64,000 nt of DNA from CAYUCJ01 sp049282265 (GCA_049282265.1 JBAPTR010000126.1:39642-103641); one strand, 5' to 3'; numbered from the stretch's first letter, positions 33,330 to 42,525 are shown. The notes: generated by a model from the sequence alone, not told the origin. Translations and numbers: made by a program.

Positions 33330-35323
33330 GTCTCATCACTGTCCACAATCTCTCCCTCTTTCTTTCAGGAAGAAACATTTTTGATCAGATCGGATTTCAA
33401 GTGAATCCCGGAGACCGGATCGGTCTGGTGGGGCGAAACGGCTCAGGCAAGACCACACTGCTCCGGTTGCTGGTGGGAAAGATATCTCCCGACAAGGGTG
33501 ATGTACGGATTCAGAAAAGGATCGGTATCGGATACCTGCCCCAGGATCTTCAGGAAGAACTCTCGGGCCAAATCCTCGCCTATGTCCAGGACAGCGTGCC
33601 CGGCCGTGCAAGGCTCAATGAAGCACTCCAAAGCGTGGAGCGTGCCGTCAAAAAGGCCGCAAGCCGGTCGGAACAGACTGTTCTTGCGGAAAAACTGGCT
33701 GGAATTCACCAGGATCTCGATCAATTGAATTCGCGTTTTCCCGCCTATGACGCGGAAAAAATTCTGCTGGGTCTTGGTTTTCAGGAGACACAGTTTGACA
33801 AGCCGATCTCCACACTCAGCGGTGGGTGGAAGATGCGGGCTGCTCTTGCCGCGCTCCTCCACCAGCGCCCGGATCTGCTGCTCCTGGATGAACCAACCAA
33901 TCACCTGGATATCCCCTCGGTTCGCTGGCTCGAGAAATTCCTCAAGGAATTTTCGGGAGCCATGGTCCTGGTGTCCCACGACAGAGATTTTCTTAACCGG
34001 CAAATAGAACGCGTGATCAGTTTCGAGATGGAAGGAATGCGGGTTTATGGCGGGGACTATGACTTCTATCTGAGTGCAAGAAACCAGGAAAAGCACGGCC
34101 TGGACGCCAAGGCAAGAAATCAGGAACAAAAGATCAAAGAGGCAAAGAGATTTGTCGAAAAGTTCAAGGCAAAGGCCTCCAAGGCCAGACAGGCCCAGAG
34201 TAAGATCAAGCTGATCCAGAAAGAGACCCTGATCCGGAAGCAAATAAAGGAAAAGACCATGAAATTTGCCTTTCCCCCGGTCAAAAGGAGTGGCAAGGAG
34301 GTGGTTTCCATTCAGGGCCTGGCAAAGGGATTTGGGGGTGAAACCCTCTACAAGGATATCAATCTGACCGTATTCAGGGGCGATCGGGTAGCAATTATCG
34401 GCCCGAATGGATGTGGAAAAACGACGCTGCTCCGGATGGTCGCAGATGAGTTGAAGCCTGACGAAGGCCGGATTGTCCTCGGGCATGAGGTCCAGCTGGG
34501 CTATTTTGCTCAGCATCATTCCGATATGCTGAATCCCAGGAAAACGGTCATTGAGGAAGTCTATCAGGAAGTCCCCCATGAATCGGTCAGTTTTGTAAGG
34601 GGGGTCTGCGGCAGTTTTCTTTTTTCCGGAGAGGAGGTGGACAAACCCACAGGCGTGCTCTCCGGTGGGGAAAAGGCCCGGGTCGCGCTGGCAAAGCTGA
34701 TGGTAAACCCCGGAAACCTGATGGTTATGGATGAGCCCACGAACCATCTGGACATCACCTCCGCAGATATCCTTACCGACGCCCTGGCCCGATATGGAGG
34801 GACCCTCATGTTTGTTTCTCATAACCAGGCCTTTGTAAACCGTCTGGCCAACAGGATCTGGGATATCCGCAACGGTGAAATAGATGCGTATCCGGGCACA
34901 CTGTACGAGTACTATGATCACCTGAACGACGTGGAGAGCCAGGTCCTTCATCGGGAGGCTGAAAAGGCATGTGAAGAACAACCCGAAGAGGCTTCCGGGC
35001 AGGCCAATGTTTGTGACCGTAAAGTCCAACGCCGTGAGCGGGCGGAAAGGCGGCGAATGGTCAGCGATTCCCTGGAACCCCTTTCCGCACGTCTGAATGA
35101 GATTGAAGAGGAGATAACCCGTCTTGAAGCAGCCCAGGGGGATCTCGAAAAATCCCTTGCGGACCCTGAGGTTTTAGGGGATAAGGATAGGACCGTATCC
35201 CTCATGAAGATGTACCACGAGACAAAGGAAAGGCTGCAGGCCCTGCTCCTGGACTGGGAGCAATGTCAGGATGAACTGGATGCAACGAAGAAAAAACTGG
35301 GAGTAATGGAGCAGGAGTCCTGA
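33326..35323 (+). CDS. ABC-F family ATPase (Uup/YheS-like)
   Basis: A 665-residue soluble protein with two ABC domains and no membrane part: Walker A GRNGSGKTT and GPNGCGKTT, signatures LSGGWKMR and LSGGEKAR, Walker B LLLLDEPTNHLD and LMVMDEPTNHLD. The linker between domains is rich in Lys/Gln, and the C-terminal ~90 residues form a coiled coil (SARLNEIEEEITRLEAAQGD), as in Uup-type proteins. ABC-F proteins act on ribosomes or on DNA intermediates; antibiotic resistance cannot be claimed. It is translationally coupled to the upstream CoA-binding gene. Confidence 0.92.
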   Translation: MSLITVHNLSLFLSGRNIFDQIGFQVNPGDRIGLVGRNGSGKTTLLRLLVGKISPDKGDVRIQKRIGIGYLPQDLQEELSGQILAYVQDSVPGRARLNEALQSVERAVKKAASRSEQTVLAEKLAGIHQDLDQLNSRFPAYDAEKILLGLGFQETQFDKPISTLSGGWKMRAALAALLHQRPDLLLLDEPTNHLDIPSVRWLEKFLKEFSGAMVLVSHDRDFLNRQIERVISFEMEGMRVYGGDYDFYLSARNQEKHGLDAKARNQEQKIKEAKRFVEKFKAKASKARQAQSKIKLIQKETLIRKQIKEKTMKFAFPPVKRSGKEVVSIQGLAKGFGGETLYKDINLTVFRGDRVAIIGPNGCGKTTLLRMVADELKPDEGRIVLGHEVQLGYFAQHHSDMLNPRKTVIEEVYQEVPHESVSFVRGVCGSFLFSGEEVDKPTGVLSGGEKARVALAKLMVNPGNLMVMDEPTNHLDITSADILTDALARYGGTLMFVSHNQAFVNRLANRIWDIRNGEIDAYPGTLYEYYDHLNDVESQVLHREAEKACEEQPEEASGQANVCDRKVQRRERAERRRMVSDSLEPLSARLNEIEEEITRLEAAQGDLEKSLADPEVLGDKDRTVSLMKMYHETKERLQALLLDWEQCQDELDATKKKLGVMEQES

Positions 35324-35328
35324 ATCTC

Positions 35329-35670
35329 ATGAAAATAGACGCAGCACACAAGGCCTTGCTGAAGGGCATGGGCCTCAGCGAAGAGGATTTTGAGCGCTTT
35401 GACGGAGAATATGTCCGATACGAGTTCGATGAAGAGAAGGGTATCCGCCTCTACGACCCCCATTATGCCACTTCCTATAACGAGTACATCGACCTTGACG
35501 GATGGAGTGCATGGAGCAGCGAGAATGACCGCTTTATGAGCGACTTTTTGAAAAAGACCCGGAAAGAGGTGAAAAGACAGAAGGCCCAAAGGCCACCTCA
35601 GGACCAGGAGGCCATTTCGGAGGCGCTCAGGAAGAAATTTCCCGACAGGGTCAAAGCTGATTCTAAATGA
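35329..35670 (+). CDS. Hypothetical protein
   Basis: A 113-residue acidic, soluble protein starting 5 bases after the ABC-F stop. It opens with AHKALLKGMGLSEEDFERFDGEYVRYEF and includes WSAWSSENDRFMSDFLKKTRKEV; the C-terminus is basic. I do not recognise a family. Tight spacing and sensible composition support a real gene in the tatA-to-ABC-F transcript. Confidence 0.65.
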   Translation: MKIDAAHKALLKGMGLSEEDFERFDGEYVRYEFDEEKGIRLYDPHYATSYNEYIDLDGWSAWSSENDRFMSDFLKKTRKEVKRQKAQRPPQDQEAISEALRKKFPDRVKADSK

Positions 35671-35682
35671 CGATTTTTCCCT

Positions 35683-36084
35683 TTATTTACTCTCCCCCAC
35701 CAACCAGGTAACGGCGTTGGTTGTATCTCCAAGCCTCCTGATCATGGTTTCAAAGAGGGATTTGATCTGCGGGGGAATGCTCGCGTATGCATCGAACAAC
35801 CTGACACTGTCAAGGACACCGATCAGTACAGGCCCATGGGCGACGACGGATGCCGTCCGTATACCGCTTCCCCTCATGAACATGGCCATTTCACCAAAAA
35901 CGGCGCCTTCCCCAAGGGTATCGATGTTAATAATCCCTTTCGGGGCCATCTTGGCGACCTTCACGTTTCCCTTCAGGACAACGTAGGCCCACTCCCCTTT
36001 ACTCCCTTCTTCGATGATGACGGCCTTATCAGGATATTTCTCCTCCTTGACCACATAGCCATACACGATTGGATCAATCGCCAT
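35683..36084 (-). CDS. Cyclic-nucleotide-binding domain protein (Crp fold, no HTH)
   Basis: A 133-residue single cNMP-binding domain: EEKYPDKAVIIEEGSKGEWAYVVLKG and GEGAVFGEMAMF. The usual phosphate-binding Arg-Ser/Thr is replaced around RGSGIRTASV, so nucleotide binding is uncertain. No DNA-binding domain follows. It lies 12 bases after the gene for a cNMP-PilZ protein and is likely co-transcribed with it. Confidence 0.82.
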   Translation of the reverse strand: MAIDPIVYGYVVKEEKYPDKAVIIEEGSKGEWAYVVLKGNVKVAKMAPKGIINIDTLGEGAVFGEMAMFMRGSGIRTASVVAHGPVLIGVLDSVRLFDAYASIPPQIKSLFETMIRRLGDTTNAVTWLVGESK

Positions 36085-36096
36085 GCGCGACTCCTC

Positions 36097-36858
36097 TCAG
36101 GGCATCAGGAAAAAGCCCAGGATTTTTCTTGTCTCTTCGGTGATATCCATCAAAGCCAGGCCGATATCAAGCCTTCCAGGCATCTTGGCCTTTTTGGCGG
36201 TTACTATTCTGGCGTCCATTTCCACTTCCCTTCCATTTGGAAGGGTCGCTCTAACCCGAAATACCTTTCCGGGGTCATGGGGGAAATTCAGATTGTTTCT
36301 GGCAATCACATGCAGGCCGAGTCCATTCAGGCTGAGATTCCTGATGCTTCCCTTGAGCCAGACCGGTTTTCGGGTATCCAGGGATCGGTATTCGCAGGAA
36401 ATATCCACATCCTTTCTGTAAAAGAGGCGCTGGGAGATGCTCAATTCCGAATCAGGTGAGGGTTTTTTCTCCCCTGTATCCAGTTTCCCGATAACCTTGT
36501 TCATGCGGGCCAGTCGTCTCAAGACCTGATCGGAAATGTACTTGATGATGGGGGACATTTTCTGATATTCCCTGACAAGCCTGTCCGGGTGCCACACCTC
36601 GACCCGGGTCTCTTCAAGGGCGCGCGCCGACGCAAACCGTGGTTCAACAACCTGGTTGAGAAAGGTCATTTCACCGATGATTTCACCCCGGCCCAGGACT
36701 GCCAGACACACTTCTTTTTCGCCCGACTCTATGTATATGCCCACTTTTCCGCTTTCTATACGGTAGATGGATATGCCATAGTCGCCCTGTTTGGCAATCA
36801 AATCACCTTTCTTAAATGAAAGACGCAGATTTGGTGGTAATGAGTCTGTTTTGTCCAT
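36097..36858 (-). CDS. Cyclic-nucleotide-binding domain plus PilZ domain protein
   Basis: A 253-residue protein. Residues about 10-120 are a Crp-type ligand-binding domain (KKGDLIAKQGDYGISIYRIE, GRGEIIGEMTFL). After a linker comes a PilZ-like domain (RLFYRKDVDISCEYRS, IRNLSLNGLGLHV), the fold that binds c-di-GMP; the canonical RxxxR/D-SxxG pair is only partly recognisable (RKDVD, NLSLNGLG). It could integrate two nucleotide signals. ATG at 36858 is preferred (AAGGG 9 bases upstream) over a start 51 codons earlier that lacks support. A class III cyclase is encoded at 7603-8577. Confidence 0.8.
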   Translation of the reverse strand: MDKTDSLPPNLRLSFKKGDLIAKQGDYGISIYRIESGKVGIYIESGEKEVCLAVLGRGEIIGEMTFLNQVVEPRFASARALEETRVEVWHPDRLVREYQKMSPIIKYISDQVLRRLARMNKVIGKLDTGEKKPSPDSELSISQRLFYRKDVDISCEYRSLDTRKPVWLKGSIRNLSLNGLGLHVIARNNLNFPHDPGKVFRVRATLPNGREVEMDARIVTAKKAKMPGRLDIGLALMDITEETRKILGFFLMP

Positions 36859-37218
36859 AGTGACGAACCCTTTGTTGCAAGATATATCCACCCCGTATTC
36901 CTGCCGGATTATTTGCTGGGAGTGCGGGCAGGTCCACCGTCCTGTAAGGAAGATCGATGGAAAATACGGGCCAATGTCTGTCCCATTTTCAGATTTCCTT
37001 CTTCTTAGCAATTTATTGGATTGAAGTCATCAATATTCTACGCTTCTCTCGATATTGTGCATTTCGAATGGGCTTGACAGTAGATTCATATTTCCCTATA
37101 TCATCTAAAAAAAGCGACTTTTAACCATCATACCAAAACAGAATATATAATCTCAATAAATATGGGTTAATGACACAAATCGGAATTGTTTGGAACGCCT
37201 GTGACAGCAGGAGGAGGA
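36859..37218. promoter_or_regulatory. Divergent intergenic region before the protease-kinase operon
   Basis: About 360 bp between the cNMP-PilZ gene (minus) and the HtrA-like operon (plus). Sequence from 37020 onward is AT-rich. It contains a good plus-strand promoter (37074-37102). I see no gene in it. Confidence 0.5.
37074..37102 (+). promoter_or_regulatory. Sigma-70-type promoter of the protease-kinase operon
   Basis: A perfect TTGACA (37074-37079), a 17-bp spacer and TATATC (37097-37102, 4 of 6). The predicted transcript begins near 37109, about 110 bases before the mini-ORF at 37219. Confidence 0.6.
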
Positions 37219-37254
37219 ATGATGGTGCTCCTTTTTCGGAGAAAAAACGAATGA
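37219..37254 (+). CDS. Leader mini-ORF, translationally coupled to the protease gene
   Basis: A GGAGGAGG ribosome-binding site, the strongest near here, precedes ATGATG at 37219. The 11-codon frame reads MMVLLFRRKNE and ends in TGA at 37252-37254, overlapping the ATG at 37251 of the protease gene (ATGA). This arrangement suggests that ribosomes load at the mini-ORF and reinitiate on the protease gene. The peptide itself may have no function. Confidence 0.5.
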   Translation: MMVLLFRRKNE

Positions 37255-38813
37255 GGGGAGAGCGACATCAGTCGATTTTCCTTTGGGCCGCTTTGTTGTT
37301 GTTGGTATTCTTTCTTTTTGAAACGCTATCTTACGGCCAAAGCAATTTCTCCGGCATTCAAAAAACATTTCAACATCCCCGGGAAAGCGTTCGGGCGGTC
37401 ATGTTAGTGCTCCTGAGTGAAGCGGGGGCGGAGGTGGATGGTGCACCCTCTTCGTCAGAGGACATTGGAGGAAGACTGGTGGGATTTCCTTTCTCTTTGC
37501 ACATCGAGGCACTAAACAGAAGCACCACACGGCTCCGCCTTGCAATCAAGGATCCACACTTGAAAGAATCACAGGTCCTTGAAACCGTTTTGATGAATAT
37601 TTTGACTCAGCGTTTGTCTCGGAGGGCCGATGCGAAAAAGAAAAGTGCCTCTTTTGTCTCCCCTGCCTCTGTTTACGAAGTTGCCACCGTGTGTCTTTAT
37701 GGCTCCAACGACAATGAGACATTCCAGTCGTCAGGTATTGTCATTTCTCGTGAGGGCATGGTGCTCACCACTGCTCATGAAATTTCAGCGGCGCATGTTC
37801 TCTTCATTAAATGGCCTGATAAGGAAGTTACCAGAGGCGAGATCGTGCTCAAGAGTGACCTTTTTGACCTAGCCTTGGTCACCACCGGTCGGGCTACGGA
37901 AAATTTTGTTGCGTTGCCTGAGCCGGAGTCTCTTGACATTACAGCGGGAAAGGTGGTTTATGAACTTGGTTGCCCTTACGGGCTCATGGGGACGCTTTCC
38001 AGGGGAAGGACCGCCGCGGCCCCCCGCATGGTGGGGGGCATTCTGCTCTTCCAGTGTGATATGTTCGCCTATCCCGGGAACAGCGGTGGACCGGTATTTG
38101 ACAAGGCCGGAAACCTGTTGGGTCTGGTAAAGGGGCGACTGAAAGATACAAATAATATCAGTTTCGTTATTCCGTCTTTCTATCTTTCCCTGTTTGTGAA
38201 ACAAAACCTGAAAAAGAAGATTTACAAGACACCGACTGGAACCCAGTCCGATGACTGGATTTCCTGGTTTGGATTGGGTTTGGCGGCCTCGCAGGAGAGG
38301 GAAAAGGAACATGCATTCAGGAGAGTACTTTCCCTCAGACCCGGATTTATTCCCGCCCTCTATCACCTAGGTTTGCTGCTGACGAAGGACAAGAGGCTGA
38401 AAGAGGAACTCTTGGTATGGAAAAGGCTTGTGAACCAGAATGTTGGGTGGAGTGAAGCCTGGTATCGCCTGGGGAACGCGCTGTTTAAATCAGACAGGTT
38501 AAGGGACGCGGAAAAGGCATACCTGCAGGCCATAAAACTTTCAAGTGATGATCAGCGGTATTATAACAACCTTGGGGAGCTGTATCGCAGGGAAGGAAAG
38601 TTCAGGAAGGCGGAGATTTATTTCAGGAAGGCCCTTTCACACAACCCCCACTATGCGATGGCCCATTATAACCTTGGAGTGTTATGTGATCAGGAAATGG
38701 GGCGGCCTGAACTCGCGGTATATCATTACCGGCAGTACTTGAAACTGCGTCTCGGGGCGCCAGACCGAAACCAGGTGGAAAAATGGATAAAGGACGCTGA
38801 AAAGAGATTTTAG
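37251..38813 (+). CDS. HtrA-like trypsin-fold serine protease with C-terminal TPR
   Basis: A 520-residue secreted or membrane-anchored protein: N-terminal hydrophobic segment IFLWAALLLLVFFLF, then a ~90-residue region, and a trypsin-like domain with catalytic triad H176 (TTAHE), D206 (DLFDLAL) and S278 (GNSGGP). No PDZ domain is seen. From about residue 355 there are four or so tetratricopeptide repeats (ALYHLGLLL, AWYRLGNALFKSDRLRDAEK, YYNNLGELYRREGKFRKAE, AMAHYNLGVL). The ATG at 37251 is chosen because it overlaps the stop of a well-initiated mini-ORF. It is followed after 3 bases by a Ser/Thr kinase gene. Confidence 0.85.
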   Translation: MRGERHQSIFLWAALLLLVFFLFETLSYGQSNFSGIQKTFQHPRESVRAVMLVLLSEAGAEVDGAPSSSEDIGGRLVGFPFSLHIEALNRSTTRLRLAIKDPHLKESQVLETVLMNILTQRLSRRADAKKKSASFVSPASVYEVATVCLYGSNDNETFQSSGIVISREGMVLTTAHEISAAHVLFIKWPDKEVTRGEIVLKSDLFDLALVTTGRATENFVALPEPESLDITAGKVVYELGCPYGLMGTLSRGRTAAAPRMVGGILLFQCDMFAYPGNSGGPVFDKAGNLLGLVKGRLKDTNNISFVIPSFYLSLFVKQNLKKKIYKTPTGTQSDDWISWFGLGLAASQEREKEHAFRRVLSLRPGFIPALYHLGLLLTKDKRLKEELLVWKRLVNQNVGWSEAWYRLGNALFKSDRLRDAEKAYLQAIKLSSDDQRYYNNLGELYRREGKFRKAEIYFRKALSHNPHYAMAHYNLGVLCDQEMGRPELAVYHYRQYLKLRLGAPDRNQVEKWIKDAEKRF

Positions 38814-38816
38814 AGT

Positions 38817-40076
38817 ATGGAACAGCTCGGCAGGTATTTGATTCAGGAAGAGATCGGTAAGGGGGGGATGGGAATCGTGTATCGTGCATACGATCCCGAA
38901 ATCGACCGGAATCTGGCCCTGAAAGTCCTTCGGTCCGATCAGGCCGAGGACGAAGAAATTGTGCGGAGATTTGTGCGCGAAGCAAAGGCAGCCGGGAGGC
39001 TCACCCATCCCAATATCGTCATTATCTATGATGTGGGAGAGGACAAGGGCAGGGCGTTCATAGCCATGGAGCTTCTCTCGGGCCTTTCACTGGAAAACAT
39101 GATCAGAAAGGGGCCCTTGCCGCTGAAGGATGCTTTTTTTCTTGCCGGACAGATAGCCCATGCACTGCACTATGCACACCGGAAAGGAGTAATTCACCGG
39201 GACATAAAACCAAGCAATATCATCATAGACGGGGTCGGGCAGGTCAAGATAACGGACTTTGGCATTGCAAGGGTACAGGATGTGGCTTTACAGGAGCAGA
39301 CACGCACAGGCGAGATACTCGGAACCCCGACCTATATGTCCCCGGAACAGATCCAGGGGAAAAAAGTTGGAGGCAGCGCAGACCTCTTTTCCCTGGGGCT
39401 CATCCTCTATGAGATGATATCGGGTGAAAAGCCTTTCAAAGGTGACAGTATCGTTTCACTTTTTCACGCCATCTTAAACGAACAACCGATTCCCCTGAAA
39501 CGGAAAATTTCTGGTCTGTCTGGAGATGTGGACAAGATCGTGCTTAAGGCCCTGGAAAAAGACCCTTCAAAACGGTATGACAGCGGAGACGACTTTGCGC
39601 GGGCGTTGTTGGAATTTCAGGAACGAGGTGAAACTGTCGTCCTTTCCGGTGCCCCTGGGAGAACAGCTGGCAAGAAGCATAAGAAGTCAATATGGGGAAT
39701 TGGTTCGCTTTTTCTGGGGATTCTGGCCCTGTTGATCCTGGGGACGGTATTTTTGGTGGTTCCCAGATTTCTGCATCAGAGGGAAGTCCCTGTTGAAAAG
39801 CCAAAGACCATGGCGCCTGCAGCAATGAAGCCATCTTCCGAGACGATTGAAGAGAGTATGAAAGGGACCGTCATGGTCACGAGCGACCCTGCAGGGGCAT
39901 CCGTGTTTATCAATGGCCGGCCGGGAGGAACAACTCCTGTCAGTATTGCACTGGATCAGGGGGCCTATGAAATCAAGCTGGAAATGGTGGGATATCTTAC
40001 ATGGGAGGCCCAGGTACAAGTTGCAAAGACGCAGACCATCCCTTTGGAGGTGGAACTCACCCCCAAGGCAGAGTGA
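38817..40076 (+). CDS. Transmembrane Ser/Thr protein kinase with extracytoplasmic PEGA domain
   Basis: A 419-residue Hanks-type kinase: glycine loop IGKGGMGIV (13-21), K36 in LALKVL, catalytic D129 in IHRDIKPSN, D147 in DFG, and GTPTYMSPEQ in the activation segment. A transmembrane helix lies near 288-318 (LFLGILALLILGTVFLVV). The exported part (about 350-419) is a PEGA domain (TSDPAGASVFINGRPGGTTP), which in other proteins binds surface carbohydrate or protein. All catalytic residues are present, so it should be active. It is 3 bases downstream of the protease gene and 23 upstream of the redoxin-like gene. Confidence 0.93.
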   Translation: MEQLGRYLIQEEIGKGGMGIVYRAYDPEIDRNLALKVLRSDQAEDEEIVRRFVREAKAAGRLTHPNIVIIYDVGEDKGRAFIAMELLSGLSLENMIRKGPLPLKDAFFLAGQIAHALHYAHRKGVIHRDIKPSNIIIDGVGQVKITDFGIARVQDVALQEQTRTGEILGTPTYMSPEQIQGKKVGGSADLFSLGLILYEMISGEKPFKGDSIVSLFHAILNEQPIPLKRKISGLSGDVDKIVLKALEKDPSKRYDSGDDFARALLEFQERGETVVLSGAPGRTAGKKHKKSIWGIGSLFLGILALLILGTVFLVVPRFLHQREVPVEKPKTMAPAAMKPSSETIEESMKGTVMVTSDPAGASVFINGRPGGTTPVSIALDQGAYEIKLEMVGYLTWEAQVQVAKTQTIPLEVELTPKAE

Positions 40077-40099
40077 AATACGAATCAAGGAGGGAAAAT

Positions 40100-42022
40100 A
40101 TGAAAACAGGGAGAAAAAGACTCATTTGGCTGCCGCTGATGGCCTTTGTGTTCCTGCTGGCGGCAGGCTCCGCTGAGGCGGTAAAGGTCGGACAGAAAGC
40201 GCCCAGTTTTGAACTGAAGGATTTGAATGGCCGGACTTTCCGGTTGGAACATATAAAAAATCCCCTTGTCGTCCTTTGTTTTTTCGCACCCTTTTCAAAG
40301 GCATCGGAAGAGAGCATTCAGACGGTGCAGGACCTGAAAACCAAATACGGTGATCATCAGGTCCTGGCCATGGTGGTTTCAAAGGCTCCCAAAGACGAGA
40401 TAGCATCCTTTGTGTCGAAGCGGGGTATCAAGCTCAGAGTTCTCGTGGATACGGGAGAAGTCAGCAAACGCTATGGAGCCGAGTTTATCCTGCCTACGAC
40501 GTATGTGCTGGGGCCGGACATGCGAATCTTGGATAAGGTTCAGGGAGGAGGAGAATCCGGTGTCAAACTTCTTGTGACCCTCGCCGAAAGAGAGATGGCA
40601 CGCAAGCGGGTCGGTATCGCAAAGAATCTCGCAGAAGAAGCGGTGAAGAAATCCAGGGAGGATCCAAAGCCCAAGGCCATAGTGGCTTATGCGGCCTTGA
40701 AGCAGGGGCGAATTGATGAGGCTGAAGATGCTTTCCGCAAACTGCTTAATCAACCTGGAGAAGGCCCACATCTGGCAAAGGAGGGACTCGCTCATGTCTA
40801 CTGGACCAAAGGTGATGAAGAGAAGGCATGGAAGTTAGCCGGCGAAGCTGGGGGAAGAGGTTCGGCCGATGTGCTAAAAGGTGATATCCTTTATAGCCGT
40901 GGAAAAGTGGATGCAGCCTTGGATGAGTATGCCAAGGCCACGAAAAAAGATACTTTTACCTTTCAAGCTGCAGCCCCATACAATAAACTGGGACGCGTAT
41001 ATGCCGAAAACAAGTCCTACCGGAAGGCGGATAAACTCTTTGAAAATGCCCTGGAGGTTGATCCATATTCCATAGTAGCTTTGAGCAATAAGGGTGTCAT
41101 AAGGGAAAAGCAGGGAAAATGGCACGAGGCGTATGAAATACAGAAAAAGGCCCATGAGTTGGACCCGAGAGATGAAATCTCTGAAAAATTGCTCCAAAGG
41201 GCTGAGGACATGCTGAAGCTCGCGAAAGATACCAAACGAGCGGAGCGGATTGATCGCCTGGTGCAAACCCTGGTTAAACGGTACAGAAAAAACAAGAGCA
41301 GCCACAGGGTGACCGATGAATGGACATCACGGCCCATGGTTGTGGCATTTCTCAATATGGACGAAAAGGGGATCCTGACCGAACGGGCCGGTATCCCGGG
41401 TATCCTTGCCGATTATTTAGGGGCAGCGCTGTCCGGCACCGGCAGAGTACAAGTGGTGGAGAGGGCGCTGCTTGATAAATTGCTTGCTGAACTGAACCTG
41501 GGGAGCAGTGAGCTGTCTGATCGGAACACGAGCCTGCGGTTGGGGAGAATCCTTGCCGCGAAACTCTTGGTAACGGGCATGTTGATACACGAGCCGGGAA
41601 AGTCATTCCTGACCCTTCGCATCATGGACAGCGAAACATCCTCGATCCCTATCGTGTATGCCAATCCCGTCAACATCAGGAGCCTGAACAGCACCATCCA
41701 TGATGTCAGTTCCGCCCTGCTAAGACAAATTGTTGCTAAATACCCCTTGCAGGGATATGTCATGGAGGAAGAAGGGGATAACCTCCTGCTGAATATCGGT
41801 TCCGGGCAGGGTGTCAAAACGGGTATGAAATTCGCACTGTTGGAAGGGAGCAAGCCCATAAAGTTCAAAGGCAAGCTCCTCAGACGAAAACTCCGAAAGA
41901 TCGGGGAGATCGAGATAAGCTCCGTTGAACCTGATGTCTCTTACGCACGGGTGATCGAGGCCAGAGAGAAAATCAAGAAGGAATTGAAAATCAAGGAGAT
42001 TCCAACCGGGGAGCACATGTGA
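40100..42022 (+). CDS. Exported redoxin-like (cysteine-less), TPR and CsgG-like domain protein
   Basis: A 640-residue protein with signal peptide (LIWLPLMAFVFLLAAGSAEA). Residues about 27-165 have the AhpC/redoxin fold (VGQKAPSFELKDLNGRTF), but the CxxC position reads APFSKAS, so both cysteines are replaced and thiol chemistry is unlikely. TPRs fill about 185-390. From about 415 a CsgG/LpoB-like domain follows (VVERALLDKLLAELNLGSSE, LRLGRILAAKLLVTG). The last ~100 residues carry a GSGQGVKTGMKFALLEGS segment typical of this group. AAGGAGGG precedes the ATG at 40100. The next gene's ATG overlaps its stop codon (TGATG). Confidence 0.82.
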   Translation: MKTGRKRLIWLPLMAFVFLLAAGSAEAVKVGQKAPSFELKDLNGRTFRLEHIKNPLVVLCFFAPFSKASEESIQTVQDLKTKYGDHQVLAMVVSKAPKDEIASFVSKRGIKLRVLVDTGEVSKRYGAEFILPTTYVLGPDMRILDKVQGGGESGVKLLVTLAEREMARKRVGIAKNLAEEAVKKSREDPKPKAIVAYAALKQGRIDEAEDAFRKLLNQPGEGPHLAKEGLAHVYWTKGDEEKAWKLAGEAGGRGSADVLKGDILYSRGKVDAALDEYAKATKKDTFTFQAAAPYNKLGRVYAENKSYRKADKLFENALEVDPYSIVALSNKGVIREKQGKWHEAYEIQKKAHELDPRDEISEKLLQRAEDMLKLAKDTKRAERIDRLVQTLVKRYRKNKSSHRVTDEWTSRPMVVAFLNMDEKGILTERAGIPGILADYLGAALSGTGRVQVVERALLDKLLAELNLGSSELSDRNTSLRLGRILAAKLLVTGMLIHEPGKSFLTLRIMDSETSSIPIVYANPVNIRSLNSTIHDVSSALLRQIVAKYPLQGYVMEEEGDNLLLNIGSGQGVKTGMKFALLEGSKPIKFKGKLLRRKLRKIGEIEISSVEPDVSYARVIEAREKIKKELKIKEIPTGEHM

Positions 42023-42525
42023 TGAAAACCTTGTTGACCTTGGCTTTTTTATCGCTGGTGTTGCTTTTCGGGTGTGTCGCCGGCCAGCAGACGGTAAAGA
42101 GGGCCAGCGGGCCTGTCAACATCGCGGTATGGGATTTTGAAGATCTAAGCCCTTATCGTCAGGAGAGATTTTCATTTTTAAAAAATTTGCTGGCTGATAT
42201 TGCGATTCAGAGGATACAGGAAATCCCGGATTTTGAGCCGGTTGAGCGGTCAAGGCTGGAGCGAATATTGGAAGAACAGTCCCTCGGGAGCAGTGAACTG
42301 GCCCAGGAATCCACGAGGCTTCGACTCGGCAGGCTCCTGGGCGCGAGAAATATGATTTTCGGGACATACCAGGTGATCGGGAAACAGACTCGTATCGACA
42401 TGAGGCTGGTGGATGTCGAGACCAGCAAGGTCCTGGCCGCAGACGAGAGGACCATCGACAGGCTGGATATGGACAAGGCGGCAAAGGCTGTGAAGTTGCT
42501 GGTGGAAAAACTGCTTTTGAAATGA
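42022..42525 (+). CDS. CsgG/LpoB-like lipoprotein
   Basis: A 167-residue lipoprotein: signal peptide ending in lipobox LLFGC (Cys about residue 14), then a single CsgG-type domain (VERSRLERILEEQSLGSSEL, STRLRLGRLLGARNMIFGTY). It shares the signature with the domains encoded on either side. Relatives include curli-secretion CsgG and the PBP activator LpoB; which function applies is unknown. The ATG at 42022 overlaps the upstream stop. Confidence 0.82.
   Translation: MKTLLTLAFLSLVLLFGCVAGQQTVKRASGPVNIAVWDFEDLSPYRQERFSFLKNLLADIAIQRIQEIPDFEPVERSRLERILEEQSLGSSELAQESTRLRLGRLLGARNMIFGTYQVIGKQTRIDMRLVDVETSKVLAADERTIDRLDMDKAAKAVKLLVEKLLLK

Noticed and set aside
33443..35029. Open frame of about 528 codons on the minus strand
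   Set aside because: Fully antisense to the ABC-F gene, whose motifs are complete; no family features in the antisense frame.
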